Below are positions 41,783 to 50,872 of a stretch of 54,942 nt of DNA, in pieces. Below the pieces are notes generated by a model. It did not search any database and was not told where the DNA came from. It worked only from the letters and a program-made list of their open reading frames with translations. This stretch comes from Mycobacterium europaeum. Lineage in GTDB: Bacteria > Actinomycetota > Actinomycetes > Mycobacteriales > Mycobacteriaceae. The stretch is taken from contig NZ_LQOU01000044.1 in the NCBI RefSeq assembly GCF_002102155.1, positions 1 through 54,942 on the forward strand, given 5' to 3'. Positions within the stretch are counted from its first letter, which is position 1. Each line of letters begins with the position of its first letter. Both the position numbers and the translations under genes were made by a program.

Positions 41783-43033
41783 TCAGCCCGAGTGCGTCGC
41801 GCCGTTCCCGCTGACCAGAAGCTTCAGGCCGTGCGCACCGACCGCGGCGGTCAGGAAGACCGCGAGCAGCCAGACCGGCGGGCGGGCGAGCTCCCAGACG
41901 AAGATCGACGCCCAGATCGGTGAGCCCTGCGTCACGGCGAGCACCCCGGCGGCGCCCGCCAGGGAGACCGTCGGCTCGTGCAGATGCGTCCCGGCTGCCG
42001 TGTTGATCGTCAGCGCCAGCAGCGATCCGGCCGCCGCGCCGGTGGCCAGCGACGGCGTGAGCATGCCGCCGGCACCACCCGCACGAAGGAACAGTGCGGT
42101 GAGCAACGGCTTGAGGGCGAGGATCGCGGCCGCGGCGGCCAGCGTCAGCCCGCTGGCCAGGCCGACGGTCAGGATGCTGCGGCCGTTGCCGGGCAACTCC
42201 GGCCACCAGTGCGAACAGATGCCCATGACCAGACCGGCGCCGGCGAGCGCGGGGACCAGCACCCAGGTCCGCATCTGCCTGGCCGGCCGCGCCGCCGCCA
42301 TCAACCTGTTGAACGCCCACCCCACCACGACCGCCAGCGGAGCCAGGATCAGCGCCTGACCGGTCAGTTCGAAGGACAGGTTCGCGTTGGGCCAGTCCAG
42401 GATGGGCTCATCGTGCGTGGCGGCCGAGCAGACGGCCACCGCCAGGCTGGACGTGACGAGCGCGGCGCCCAGCGCCCGCGGATGCCAGGTTCTCAGCATG
42501 ATCCGGGCGGAGAACAGCGCACCGGCCACGGGAACGGCGTAGACCGCGCCGAGCCCGGCGCCGGCCGCGCACGCCAGCAGGATCTCGCGATCGCGGGTCG
42601 TCAACCGTCCCAGCCACGCCGTGCCCCAGTCACCCAGGGCGGCGGCGAACTGGCGGGGCGCCCCCTCGCGGCCCAGGGACGCGCCGGAGCCGACCAGCAG
42701 CACCTGCAGCAGCGCGTCGACGCTCCAGGAGAGCCGCGGTATCGGTTCCCGGCGGGCGATGGTTTCCGCGAGCGGGGGCACCGCGGCCCTGCGCCGCAAC
42801 GCCCACCAGCCCAGCCCCGCCAAGGCGCCGCCGATCATCGGCCCCACCACACGGCGCACCGGGCTGCTTGCGGCGACGCCGGCGAGCAGCGCGCCAAAGG
42901 TGTAGTGGTAGGTGAGGTGCTCGACGTAGCGCAGCACGAACGTCGCCGCCAGCCCGGCGACCCCGGCCAGCAACCCGACGATGACTACGGCGCAGAAGAA
43001 GTCGACGTTGCGGCGGGCGGGTGGTCGAGCCAC
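41783..43033 (-). CDS. ClC-type chloride channel/antiporter
   Basis: 416 residues with about ten membrane segments. ClC signatures are present: VGSGASLGREGAPRQFAAALG near residue 113 (the GREGxP region, with Ala for Pro), AGLGAVYAVPVAGALF near 155, and AGGMLTPSLATGAAAG near 315 (the GxFxP region). It could be a Cl-/H+ exchanger or a fluoride-type channel. The gate Glu sits in GREGA. GTG at 43033 is the start. It lies 16 bp after the TetR gene, likely as an operon. M. tuberculosis has a vapBC24 pair at this place instead (from memory). Confidence 0.88.
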   Translation of the reverse strand: MARPPARRNVDFFCAVVIVGLLAGVAGLAATFVLRYVEHLTYHYTFGALLAGVAASSPVRRVVGPMIGGALAGLGWWALRRRAAVPPLAETIARREPIPRLSWSVDALLQVLLVGSGASLGREGAPRQFAAALGDWGTAWLGRLTTRDREILLACAAGAGLGAVYAVPVAGALFSARIMLRTWHPRALGAALVTSSLAVAVCSAATHDEPILDWPNANLSFELTGQALILAPLAVVVGWAFNRLMAAARPARQMRTWVLVPALAGAGLVMGICSHWWPELPGNGRSILTVGLASGLTLAAAAAILALKPLLTALFLRAGGAGGMLTPSLATGAAAGSLLALTINTAAGTHLHEPTVSLAGAAGVLAVTQGSPIWASIFVWELARPPVWLLAVFLTAAVGAHGLKLLVSGNGATHSG

Positions 43034-43049
43034 ATGACGAATCTAGGGG

Positions 43050-43703
43050 TTAGCGACCGCCGGCGGTGCGGCCGCCCTTGCCGGGTCGCACCGTCGCGGC
43101 GGCCTCCCGCTCCTCCGGCGCGCCGCGCAGGCCGTGCCAGAACAGGTTGATCATCAGCTCGGCCGCCTCGTCGGCGTCGATGTCGCCGGTGGACAGCTGG
43201 TTGGCCATCGCCTCCCCCGCACCCACCAGCGCCACCGCCATCATCTCGTTTTCACGCTCGGTCCGCGGGGTGCGACTGCCGGCCCGCACCAGCCCGGCGA
43301 CCAGTTCGATGATCTGCTCGCGGCCCTCGCGCACCATGTGCGCGAACGCCTGCGAACTGGTGGCCTGGGTGTACATCACGATCCACGACGCCCGGTTGGC
43401 GTCGATGTAGCGCATGAACGACACGATGGTGTTGCGCAGCAAGTCTTTCGGGCTCTGCGTGAAGTCGATGTCGGCGCGCACCGCGTCGATGAACCGGCCC
43501 ATCTCGCGGTTCAGGCAGGCACCGAACAGGTCCTCCTTGGAGCCGTAGTACAGGTAGAGCATCGGCTTGGAGATCTGCGCCTCGGCGGCGATGGCGTCCA
43601 TCGAGGTCTCGTGGTAGCCGTTGACCGAGAACATCTGCACCGCGGCGTCGAGCATTTGCTGTTCGCGAACAGCGCGCGGTAAGCGCTTGGTGCCACCCGC
43701 CAT
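43050..43703 (-). CDS. TetR-family transcriptional regulator (Rv0238-like)
   Basis: 217 residues. The helix-turn-helix is near residues 30-70 (TSMDAIAAEAQISKPMLYLYYGSKEDLFGACL), with MLYLYYGSK as the recognition helix. The C-terminal domain ends in an Arg/Gly-rich tail after residue 195. ATG at 43703 has AGAGAGG seven bases upstream. The ClC gene follows within 16 bp, so it may be a target or passenger. Rv0238 sits at the same place in M. tuberculosis beside lpqI; its ligand is unknown. Confidence 0.9.
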   Translation of the reverse strand: MAGGTKRLPRAVREQQMLDAAVQMFSVNGYHETSMDAIAAEAQISKPMLYLYYGSKEDLFGACLNREMGRFIDAVRADIDFTQSPKDLLRNTIVSFMRYIDANRASWIVMYTQATSSQAFAHMVREGREQIIELVAGLVRAGSRTPRTERENEMMAVALVGAGEAMANQLSTGDIDADEAAELMINLFWHGLRGAPEEREAAATVRPGKGGRTAGGR

Positions 43704-43770
43704 CGCATGCCTCTCTTAGCCCCGCTATCTGACTCCAGGGTAAGCAACGCGCCGCACGCGCACAGGCATT

Positions 43771-44910
43771 CTAGTGGCCGCAGGCGGGGCTGCGGCCTTT
43801 CATCGTCGCCACCCGCCCGAGCGCCTCGTCGACCCGCTGGGCGGGCAGTTCGCCGGCGGCCACCGCCTTCTGCAGCCGGTCCAGGACGGCGGGCACCTCG
43901 TCGGTGGTCACCCACAGCGCGACGTCGGTCCCGGCCTGCAGGGTGCGCAGCACCGCCTCGGCGACGCCGTACCGGTCGGAGATGGCGCCCATGCTGGACA
44001 GGTCGTCGGTGAACACCGGGCCGTTGAACGGCGGGCCGCCGTAGCCGACGCCGTCCCGCAGCAGCTGCACGGCCGCGCGGCTCAGGCTGGCCGGCTCGTC
44101 GCCGGTCAGGCCGGGCACCTGCAGGTGGCCCAGCATCACCGCCACCGGGGATGCGGTCACCAGCGTGCGGTAGGGCACCAGGTCGACGTTCTGCAGGTCG
44201 GCCAGGGGCGGCGTCACCACGCCGCCGGTGTGCGAGTCGCCCGAGCCGTGCCCGTGGCCGGGGAAGTGCTTGAGCACCGGCAGCAGCCCGGCGTCCCGCA
44301 GCCCCTGCGCGTACGCGCCGGCGTAGGCGGTGACCGTGTTGGGGTCGCCGCCGAACGAGCGGTCCCCGATCACGCCGCTGGTGGCGTCGGTGACGTCGAC
44401 GACGGGGGCGAAGTCGACGGTGATGCCCAGGTCTTTCATCTTCTTGCCGCGCTCGGCCGCCAGGTCGTGGACCTGGGCCACGGTCTGGGTCTGGGCCAGT
44501 TCCCGCGGTGACGGCGCCGCGCCGATCAGCGACCGCAACCGCGACACCCGGCCGCCCTCCTCGTCCACGCTCACCGCCAGCGGGAGCGGCCCGGCCTTCG
44601 CCGCGATGTCGGCCAGCGGCCCCTTGAAGATCGACAGGTCCGTCCAGCTGCCGATGAAGATGCCGCCGACGTGGTAGCCGTCGACCACCGACCGGGCGTC
44701 ATCGGCGTTCTTGACACCCACCATCAACAACTGGGCCAGCTTGTCGCCGACCGGCAGCTTGGTGAGGTCACCGCATGCCGGCGGTACGGGCGCGGCCGAC
44801 GGCTTGCTGACCGAGGCCGACGGGCCCGGAGGCCGCGCGGCGTGGTGAGCGCAGCCCGCCAGCAACGCCGACACGGACGCGAGCACGGCCAGGGTGCGCG
44901 AAAATGACAT
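43771..44910 (-). CDS. lpqI: Lipoprotein LpqI, beta-N-acetylglucosaminidase (GH3)
   Basis: 379 residues. The signal peptide ends in a lipobox, ALLAGC, near residue 20. The GH3 (NagZ-type) core has LLMVGVKNADDARSVVDGYHVGGIFIG near 60, the acid/base loop KHFPGHGHGSGDSHTGG near 215, and the nucleophile Asp in VFTDDLSSMGAI near 300. It removes N-acetylglucosamine from muropeptides during cell-wall recycling, outside the membrane. The start at 44910 has no clear ribosome site. A small inverted repeat CCATG-TTTT-CATGG lies at 44915-44928, just upstream. It is divergent from the DUF2613 genes. Confidence 0.93.
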   Translation of the reverse strand: MSFSRTLAVLASVSALLAGCAHHAARPPGPSASVSKPSAAPVPPACGDLTKLPVGDKLAQLLMVGVKNADDARSVVDGYHVGGIFIGSWTDLSIFKGPLADIAAKAGPLPLAVSVDEEGGRVSRLRSLIGAAPSPRELAQTQTVAQVHDLAAERGKKMKDLGITVDFAPVVDVTDATSGVIGDRSFGGDPNTVTAYAGAYAQGLRDAGLLPVLKHFPGHGHGSGDSHTGGVVTPPLADLQNVDLVPYRTLVTASPVAVMLGHLQVPGLTGDEPASLSRAAVQLLRDGVGYGGPPFNGPVFTDDLSSMGAISDRYGVAEAVLRTLQAGTDVALWVTTDEVPAVLDRLQKAVAAGELPAQRVDEALGRVATMKGRSPACGH

Positions 44911-45036
44911 CGGGCCATGTTTTCATGGCGCTATCCGGGCCCGCGGAGCTGGGGAGCGACGGGGTCTTCGTCGGGGGTTTCCTTCTTCGGGCGCGGGGGC
45001 ATTCCTGGGCTGGTGCCAGCGGGGCTAGGGGGCAAG

Positions 45037-45243
45037 ATGCCAGCGATGACCGGTTTCACCCTGGCCGCCGCGGCCAGCATCGCGGTCGGTCTGTCGGTCG
45101 GTTTCGCGACGACCGTCGGCGTCACGCTGGCCGTCGCCGAGCACGCGGCGCCGGTGCGGGGCCGCCCGGCGCTGCCGATCCCCCTCGGCCCCGGTCAGGT
45201 GCAGTACGGCGACCGCTGCTTCCACGGGCACTGCCTGCCCTGA
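45037..45243 (+). CDS. DUF2613-like small membrane/secreted protein, copy 1
   Basis: 68 residues from ATG at 45037 (AGGGGG four bases upstream), or 65 from ATG at 45046. One hydrophobic segment (FTLAAAASIAVGLSVGFATTVGVTLAV) spans residues 7-33. A short extracytoplasmic tail follows (PALPIPLGPGQVQYGDRCFHGHCLP) with two Cys that could form a disulfide. It shares its layout with the next small gene (G-x-TL-x-V helix end, P-rich linker, VxYG near the tail). The function of DUF2613 is unknown; genes of this family sit just before aftD in mycobacteria. Confidence 0.7.
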   Translation: MPAMTGFTLAAAASIAVGLSVGFATTVGVTLAVAEHAAPVRGRPALPIPLGPGQVQYGDRCFHGHCLP

Positions 45244-45304
45244 CCAGGGCACGGGGGCCGCGAACGCGCTTCTGCTAGGTTGTCGCTAGGCCGTCGCCAC
45301 GTAT

Positions 45305-45330
45305 CCCGATGCTTGAACCCGATGCTTGAA
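45305..45330. repeat. Perfect 13-bp tandem duplication
   Basis: CCCGATGCTTGAA occurs twice in direct succession, ending just before the GGAG ribosome site of the second DUF2613 gene. Such a duplication could vary by slippage and shift the leader length. Confidence 0.9.
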
Positions 45331-45340
45331 GGAGCCGTTG

Positions 45341-45514
45341 ATGAACCGGATCATTGCGCCCGCCGCCGCGAGCGTGGTGGTCGGGCTGTTGCTCGGCGCG
45401 GCGGCGATCTTCGGGATCACCCTGATGGTGCAGCAGGACACGAAACCGCCACTCCCCGGGGGCGATCCGCAGTCGTCAGTGCTCAACCGGGTCGAGTACG
45501 GCAACCGTAGCTAG
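45341..45514 (+). CDS. DUF2613-family small membrane protein, copy 2 (Rv0236A-like)
   Basis: 57 residues, the length of Rv0236A. A basic start (MNRII), one hydrophobic helix at about residues 6-33, then an outside tail (QQDTKPPLPGGDPQSSVLNRVEYGNRS). ATG at 45341 has AAGGAG six bases upstream, whereas the in-frame ATG at 45326 has none. It is a probable single-span membrane protein with the tail outside. It lies just upstream of aftD, the cell-wall arabinosyltransferase gene; a role in that machinery is only a guess. Confidence 0.8.
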   Translation: MNRIIAPAAASVVVGLLLGAAAIFGITLMVQQDTKPPLPGGDPQSSVLNRVEYGNRS

Positions 45515-45617
45515 CGGGCGCAGCGGGTCGCCGCCAACGGATCCGGCGGCCATAGCGGAGGCCGGCCCGCCCGTCTCGTGTTCGCCGGCCGCGCCCCTTT
45601 CGCGCCGGTGGCTGTGG

Positions 45618-48600
45618 GTGGTCGGCGCGATCGCCCTGCTGCTGACCTTCGCGCAGTCGCCCGGGCGGGTCTCCCCCGACACCAAGCTCGACCTCACCGC
45701 CAACCCGCTGCGCTTCCTGGCCCGGGCCACCAACCTGTGGAACAGCGAGCTGCCGTTCGGGCAGGCGCAGAATCAGGCCTACGGGTACCTCTTCCCGCAC
45801 GGCACGTTCTTTGCGATCGGCCACCTGCTTTCGGTGCCCGGGTGGGTCACCCAACGGCTGTGGTGGGCGCTGCTGCTCACCGTCGGCTTCTGGGGTCTGT
45901 TGCGGGTCGCCGAGGCGCTGGGGATCGGCAGCCCGGCGTCGCGGGTGATCGGCGCCGCCGCGTTCGCGCTGTCGCCGCGGGTGCTGACCACGCTGGGCTC
46001 CATCTCGTCGGAGACGCTGCCGATGATGCTGGCGCCGTGGGTGTTGCTGCCCACGATGCTGGCTCTGAAATCGGGGGGGCGGGCGTGCACCGACCGGTCG
46101 GTGCGGGCGCTCGCCGCGCGGGCCGGCGTGGCCGTCGCGTTGATGGGCGCGGTGAACGCGATCGCCACCGTGGCCGGCTGCCTGCCCGCGGCGATCTGGT
46201 GGGCCTGTCACCGGCCGAACCGGCTGTGGTGGCGCTACACCGGCTGGTGGCTGGTGGCGCTGTTCCTGGCGACGCTGTGGTGGGTGGTGGCGCTGGTGCT
46301 GCTGCGGGCCATCAGCCCGCCCTTCTTGGACTTCATCGAGTCCTCCGGGGTGACGACGCAATGGTCGTCGCTGACCGAGATACTGCGCGGCACCGACAGC
46401 TGGACCCCGTACGTCGCGCCGACCGCCACCGCGGGCGCGCCGCTGGTGAACGGCTCGGCGGCCGTGCTGGCCACCTGCCTGGTCGCGGCGGCGGGGCTGG
46501 CGGGGCTGGCCAGTCCGGCGATGCCGGCCCGCGGCCGGCTGGTGACGATGCTGCTGGCCGGCGTGCTGTTGATCGCGGCCGGCTACAGCGGCGGGCTGGG
46601 CTCGCCGGTGGCGCACGCGGTGCAGGCGTTCCTGGACGCCGGCGGCGCGCCGCTGCGCAACGTGCACAAGCTGGACTCGGTGGTCCGTATCCCGATCGCG
46701 CTGGGCCTGGCCCAGATACTGGGCCGCGTCCCGCTGCCCGGCCGGGGGCCCGCCTCGGCGTGGCTGCGCGCGTTCGCCCACCCCGAGCGCGACAGGCGGG
46801 TGGCGGTCGCGATCGTCGTGCTGACGGCGCTGATGGTGAGCACCTCGCTGGCGTGGACCGGGCGGCTGACCCCGCCCGGCACCTTCAGCGCGATACCCCG
46901 GTACTGGCAGGAAACCGCCGACTGGCTCGACCGGCACAACACCGGGACGCCGGTCCCCGGCCGGGTGCTGGTGGCCCCGGGCGCGCCGTTCGCCACGCAG
47001 GTGTGGGGCACCAGCCATGACGAGCCGCTGCAGGTGCTCGGCGGCAGCCCGTGGGGCGTGCGCGACTCCATCCCGCTGACCCCGCCGCAGACCATCCGGG
47101 CGCTGGATTCGGTGCAGCGCCTGTTCGCCTCCGGGCGGCCCTCGGCGGGTCTGGCCGATACTCTTGCGCGGCAAGGCATTTCGTATGTGGTGGTGCGCAA
47201 CGACCTGGACCCCGACACGTCGCGGTCGGCCCGCCCCCTGCTGGTGCACCGCGCCGTCGCCGGATCTCCGGGGCTGCAGAAGGTGGCGCAGTTCGGCGAG
47301 CCGGTGGGACCGGGCACCCTGGCGGGCTTCGTCGCCGACAGCGGGCTGCGTCCGCGGTATCCGGCCGTCGAGATCTACCGGGTGGCGGCCGCCGGCGATC
47401 CGGGCGCGCCGTACTTCGCCGACGTCGACCGGCTGCCCCGGGTGGACGGCGGACCGGAGGTCCTGCTGCGCCTCGACGAGCGCCGCCGGCTGCAGGGCCG
47501 GCCGCCCCTGGGTCCGGTGCTGATGACCGCCGACGCGCGCGGCGCCGGTCTGCCGGTGCCGACGGTGACCGTCACCGACACCCCGGTGGCGCGCGAGACC
47601 GACTACGGCCGGGTGGACCACCATTCGTCGGCCATCCGGGCCGACGGCGACGCGCGGCACACCTACAACCGGGTGCCCGACTATCCCGTCCCCGGGGCCG
47701 ACCCGGTCGTCGGTGCCTGGACGGGCGGACGCGTGACCGTGTCGAGCTCGTCGTCGGATTCCACCGCGATGCCCGACGTCGCGCCGGCGACCTCCCCCGT
47801 CGCGGCGGTCGACGGCGACCCGGCGACCGCGTGGGTGTCCAACTCCCTGCAGGCCGCCGTCGGGCAGTGGCTGCGGGTCGATTTCGACCACCCGGTGACC
47901 AACGCGGCGATCACGCTGACCCCCAGCGCGACCGCCGTCGGCGCGCAGGTGCGCCGCATCCTGCTGGAAACGGCGTCCGGCAGCACGACCCTGCGCTTCG
48001 ACGAGCCCGGCAAGCCGCTCGCCGCGGCGCTGCCCTACGGCGAGACGCCGTGGGTGCGGATCACCGCCGCGGGCACCGACGACGGCTCTCCCGGCGTGCA
48101 ATTCGGCATCACCGACCTGTCGATCACCCAGTACGACGCGTCCGGGTTCGCCCACCCGGTCGAGCTGCGGCACACCGTGCGGGTCCCCGGGCCGCCGCCC
48201 GGTTCGGCCGTCGCGGGCTGGGACCTGGGTTCGGAATTGCTCGGCAGACCGGGTTGCGCGCCGACGCCCGACGGCGTGCGCTGCGCGCCATCGATGGCTC
48301 TGACGCCGGAAGAGCCGGTGAATCTCAGCCGGACGCTGACCGTTCCGGCCCCGGTGGCGGTGACCCCGCTGGTGTGGGTGCGGCCCCGACAGGGCCCCAA
48401 GCTGGCCGACATGGTCGCCGAGCCGAACACCACCCGGGCGCGGGGCGACTCCGACCTGGTCGATGTCCTGGGCTCGGCGTACGCGGCGACCGACGGCGAT
48501 CCGGCCACCGCGTGGACCGCGCCGCAACGGGTGGTGCAACACAAGAGCGCGCCCACGCTGACGCTGACCCTGCCGCGGCCCACCGAGGTCACCGCGCTGC

Positions 48601-49808
48601 GGCTGGTGCCCAGCCGGTCGGCGTTGCCCGCGCACCCGAGGATGGTGGCCGTCAACCTGGGTGACGGCCCGCAAGTGCGCGCGTTGAAGCCCGGTGAACC
48701 GCAGACCATCCCGCTCAACCCCCGGGTGACCGACACCGTCACCGTCAGCCTGCTGGACTGGGACGACGTCATCGACCGCAACGCACTCGGCTTCGACCAG
48801 CTCAAGCCGCCCGGGCTGGCCGAGCTCGCGGCGCTGGGCGCCGACGGCAACCCGATCGCGCCGGCCGACGCCGCCCGCGACCGCGCGCGAGAGATCGCCA
48901 TCGACTGCGATCACGGCCCGGTGATCGCAGTCGCGGGCCGGTTCGTGCACACGTCGATCCGCACCACCGTCGGCGCGCTGCTCGACGACGAGCCGATCGC
49001 GGCGCGGGCCTGCGACCGCGACCCGATCGCGCTGCCGGGGGGCCAGCAGGAGCTGCTGGTCAGCCCGGGCGCGCAGTTCGTCGTCGACGGCGTCGACCTG
49101 TCACCGGCCGGCCAGCGCGGTACCCCGCCCGCCGCCGCGCCGGCCGCCGTGGGGGTGCCGGCCTGGCGGGCGTGGGGCCCGGACCGTCGGGAAGTGCAGG
49201 CTCCCCCGTCGACCACGTCGCGGGTGCTGGTGATTCCCGAAAGCATCAACCCCGGATGGGTGGCGCGCACCGCCGCCGGAGCCCGGCTGACGCCGGTGGC
49301 CGTCAACGGCTGGCAGCAGGGCTGGGTGGTGCCGCCGGGCGACCCCGGCACCATCACGCTGACCTTCCCGTCCAACGCCCCGTACCGGGCGGGGTTGGCG
49401 GTGGGGCTGGCCTTGCTGCCGCTGCTGGCCCTGCTCGCGCTGTGGCGCACCCGGCGCGGTCGAGTCGACGACCCGCCCGCCCGGCCGTGGCAGCCGGGGG
49501 CATGGGCGGCGGTCGGGGTGCTGGCCTGCGGGGCGGTGATCGCGGGCGCGGCCGGGGTGGCCGTGGTCGGCGCCGCCCTGGGCCTGCGGTACGCGCTGCG
49601 GGGTCGGCGCCTGGACCGCGCGACCATGGCGCTGAGCGCCGGCGGGCTGATCCTGGCCGGGGCCGTGCTGTCCCGGAATCCCTGGCGGTCGGTCGACGGC
49701 TATGCGGGACATTCCGCGAATGTTCAGCTGCTGGCGCTGATTTCGCTTGCGGTGCTCGCCGCTTCGGTGGTGACCATGCCGGCTCGGCCACAACGCCACG
49801 CACGCTGA
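45618..49808 (+). CDS. aftD: Alpha-(1->3)-arabinofuranosyltransferase AftD
   Basis: 1396 residues, close to AftD (Rv0236c, about 1400). The N-terminal ~390 residues hold many membrane helices of a GT-C glycosyltransferase, with the early acidic loop SPDTKLDLTANPLRFLARA as the usual catalytic region. A long outer part (about 400-1280) includes beta-rich, carbohydrate-binding-like domains (the WVSNSLQAAVGQWLRVDFD and ATAWTAPQRVVQ regions). Helices return near the C-terminus. It branches the arabinan of arabinogalactan and lipoarabinomannan. The start is uncertain: GTG at 45618 is the only canonical start in a frame open from 45426, lacks a ribosome site, and leaves almost no N-terminus before helix 1. 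Confidence 0.93.
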   Translation: MVGAIALLLTFAQSPGRVSPDTKLDLTANPLRFLARATNLWNSELPFGQAQNQAYGYLFPHGTFFAIGHLLSVPGWVTQRLWWALLLTVGFWGLLRVAEALGIGSPASRVIGAAAFALSPRVLTTLGSISSETLPMMLAPWVLLPTMLALKSGGRACTDRSVRALAARAGVAVALMGAVNAIATVAGCLPAAIWWACHRPNRLWWRYTGWWLVALFLATLWWVVALVLLRAISPPFLDFIESSGVTTQWSSLTEILRGTDSWTPYVAPTATAGAPLVNGSAAVLATCLVAAAGLAGLASPAMPARGRLVTMLLAGVLLIAAGYSGGLGSPVAHAVQAFLDAGGAPLRNVHKLDSVVRIPIALGLAQILGRVPLPGRGPASAWLRAFAHPERDRRVAVAIVVLTALMVSTSLAWTGRLTPPGTFSAIPRYWQETADWLDRHNTGTPVPGRVLVAPGAPFATQVWGTSHDEPLQVLGGSPWGVRDSIPLTPPQTIRALDSVQRLFASGRPSAGLADTLARQGISYVVVRNDLDPDTSRSARPLLVHRAVAGSPGLQKVAQFGEPVGPGTLAGFVADSGLRPRYPAVEIYRVAAAGDPGAPYFADVDRLPRVDGGPEVLLRLDERRRLQGRPPLGPVLMTADARGAGLPVPTVTVTDTPVARETDYGRVDHHSSAIRADGDARHTYNRVPDYPVPGADPVVGAWTGGRVTVSSSSSDSTAMPDVAPATSPVAAVDGDPATAWVSNSLQAAVGQWLRVDFDHPVTNAAITLTPSATAVGAQVRRILLETASGSTTLRFDEPGKPLAAALPYGETPWVRITAAGTDDGSPGVQFGITDLSITQYDASGFAHPVELRHTVRVPGPPPGSAVAGWDLGSELLGRPGCAPTPDGVRCAPSMALTPEEPVNLSRTLTVPAPVAVTPLVWVRPRQGPKLADMVAEPNTTRARGDSDLVDVLGSAYAATDGDPATAWTAPQRVVQHKSAPTLTLTLPRPTEVTALRLVPSRSALPAHPRMVAVNLGDGPQVRALKPGEPQTIPLNPRVTDTVTVSLLDWDDVIDRNALGFDQLKPPGLAELAALGADGNPIAPADAARDRAREIAIDCDHGPVIAVAGRFVHTSIRTTVGALLDDEPIAARACDRDPIALPGGQQELLVSPGAQFVVDGVDLSPAGQRGTPPAAAPAAVGVPAWRAWGPDRREVQAPPSTTSRVLVIPESINPGWVARTAAGARLTPVAVNGWQQGWVVPPGDPGTITLTFPSNAPYRAGLAVGLALLPLLALLALWRTRRGRVDDPPARPWQPGAWAAVGVLACGAVIAGAAGVAVVGAALGLRYALRGRRLDRATMALSAGGLILAGAVLSRNPWRSVDGYAGHSANVQLLALISLAVLAASVVTMPARPQRHAR

Positions 49809-49872
49809 CCTGATGCACCCAGACCATCGCGGTGCCGCCCGACCACTCAGGGCCGCTTTCACCCGATACAGC

Positions 49873-49878
49873 TAGTAT
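49873..49878 (+). promoter_or_regulatory. -10 box for the DUF2993 gene, leaderless type
   Basis: TAGTAT fits TAnnnT and ends seven bases before the GTG start codon, so the first transcribed base would be at or next to the start. No ribosome site is visible. This supports GTG at 49886 as the start. Confidence 0.55.
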
Positions 49879-49885
49879 CGTTGAA

Positions 49886-50872
49886 GTGACGAATCCGCAG
49901 GAGGCACCGCAGGAGCCGTCGGTATGGGCGCGTCCGGGCAGCACGAGTTCTGCGGCCCAACCTGCGGCCCCGGCCGAGCCACCGACCACGGAGATCCCTC
50001 CGGCTTACGCCGATGGCACGGGTGAACCACCCGACCGGCTCACTATCCCGCCAACCGCACAGCCCTATTCGGCCGTGCCGCCGTACGCCCGGCCGCCGTC
50101 GCAGGTAACGGCGGCCTCACAGAAAACCGGACACCGCTTCATCCGCCGCCTCATCGGCGACCCGCTGTCGATCACCTTGATTCTCGTCATCGTGCTGGCG
50201 CTACTCGGAATAGGCCTGATCGGAGCCGAACTCTACGTCCGCAAGCGCGTCGGCGACGCGGTGGCCGCGGCGGTCGAATGCGAGGTGAAGGACACGGCCA
50301 CGGTGTCCTTGGGCCCCACCCCATTCCTGTGGCAGCATTTGACCGGCCACTACACCGGCATCTCCATACACACCGCGGGAAACCAGATCCGCGGCGGCAA
50401 GGGCATGAAGGCCGATATCACCGTCAACGACGTCGACCTGCATGGCAACGCCAAGTCGAAAGGAACCATCGGCGCGCTGGACGCCACGGTCGCCTGGACG
50501 TCGGATGGCATCAAGGAAACCGTGGGGGACGCGGTTCCCGTTGTGGGCGGCCTGATCGACAGCATCAAGACCGACCCCAGTGCCGACACGATCCGGCTCA
50601 GCGGTCCGCTGGGTCTGGGCAGTATCACGCTCAAGCCGCGCAGTACCGGCGGCAAGCTGGGGCTGGAAGTCGTGAAAATCAACGCGATGGGCGCCCCGCT
50701 ACCCCGCGAGAGCGTGCAGATGGCGCTCGACGTCTTTACTTCGCGGCTGACGAAGGCCTATCCCCTGGGTGTCCGTGCCGACAGCGTGTACGTCACCGAT
50801 GACGGTGTGCTCGGCCATTTTTCGGCGCGCAATGCCGCGATCCCGGCAAGCAAGTGTTTGGCCCACATTTAG
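49886..50872 (+). CDS. DUF2993 (LmeA-like fold) membrane protein
   Basis: 328 residues from GTG at 49886. The first ~90 residues are Pro/Ala-rich and cytoplasmic. One membrane helix follows near residues 93-118 (ITLILVIVLALLGIGLIGAELYV). The outer domain (about 120-328) is DUF2993: VEYEVKD-like ECEVKDTATVSLGPTPFLWQHLTG, KADITVNDVDL, and a C-terminal DDGVLGHFSARN region. A DUF2993 paralogue (LmeA) aids mannan elongation in mycobacteria; that role cannot be moved here without testing. The membrane-anchored, lipid-binding-like layout and aftD next door suggest envelope work. The longer frame to 49832 is unlikely because of the promoter. Confidence 0.82.
   Translation: MTNPQEAPQEPSVWARPGSTSSAAQPAAPAEPPTTEIPPAYADGTGEPPDRLTIPPTAQPYSAVPPYARPPSQVTAASQKTGHRFIRRLIGDPLSITLILVIVLALLGIGLIGAELYVRKRVGDAVAAAVECEVKDTATVSLGPTPFLWQHLTGHYTGISIHTAGNQIRGGKGMKADITVNDVDLHGNAKSKGTIGALDATVAWTSDGIKETVGDAVPVVGGLIDSIKTDPSADTIRLSGPLGLGSITLKPRSTGGKLGLEVVKINAMGAPLPRESVQMALDVFTSRLTKAYPLGVRADSVYVTDDGVLGHFSARNAAIPASKCLAHI

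Noticed and set aside
45483..48950. Very long open frame (1155 residues) opposite aftD
   Set aside because: Arg/Gln/His/Gly-rich composition typical of an antisense shadow in GC-rich DNA; aftD on the plus strand explains the region.
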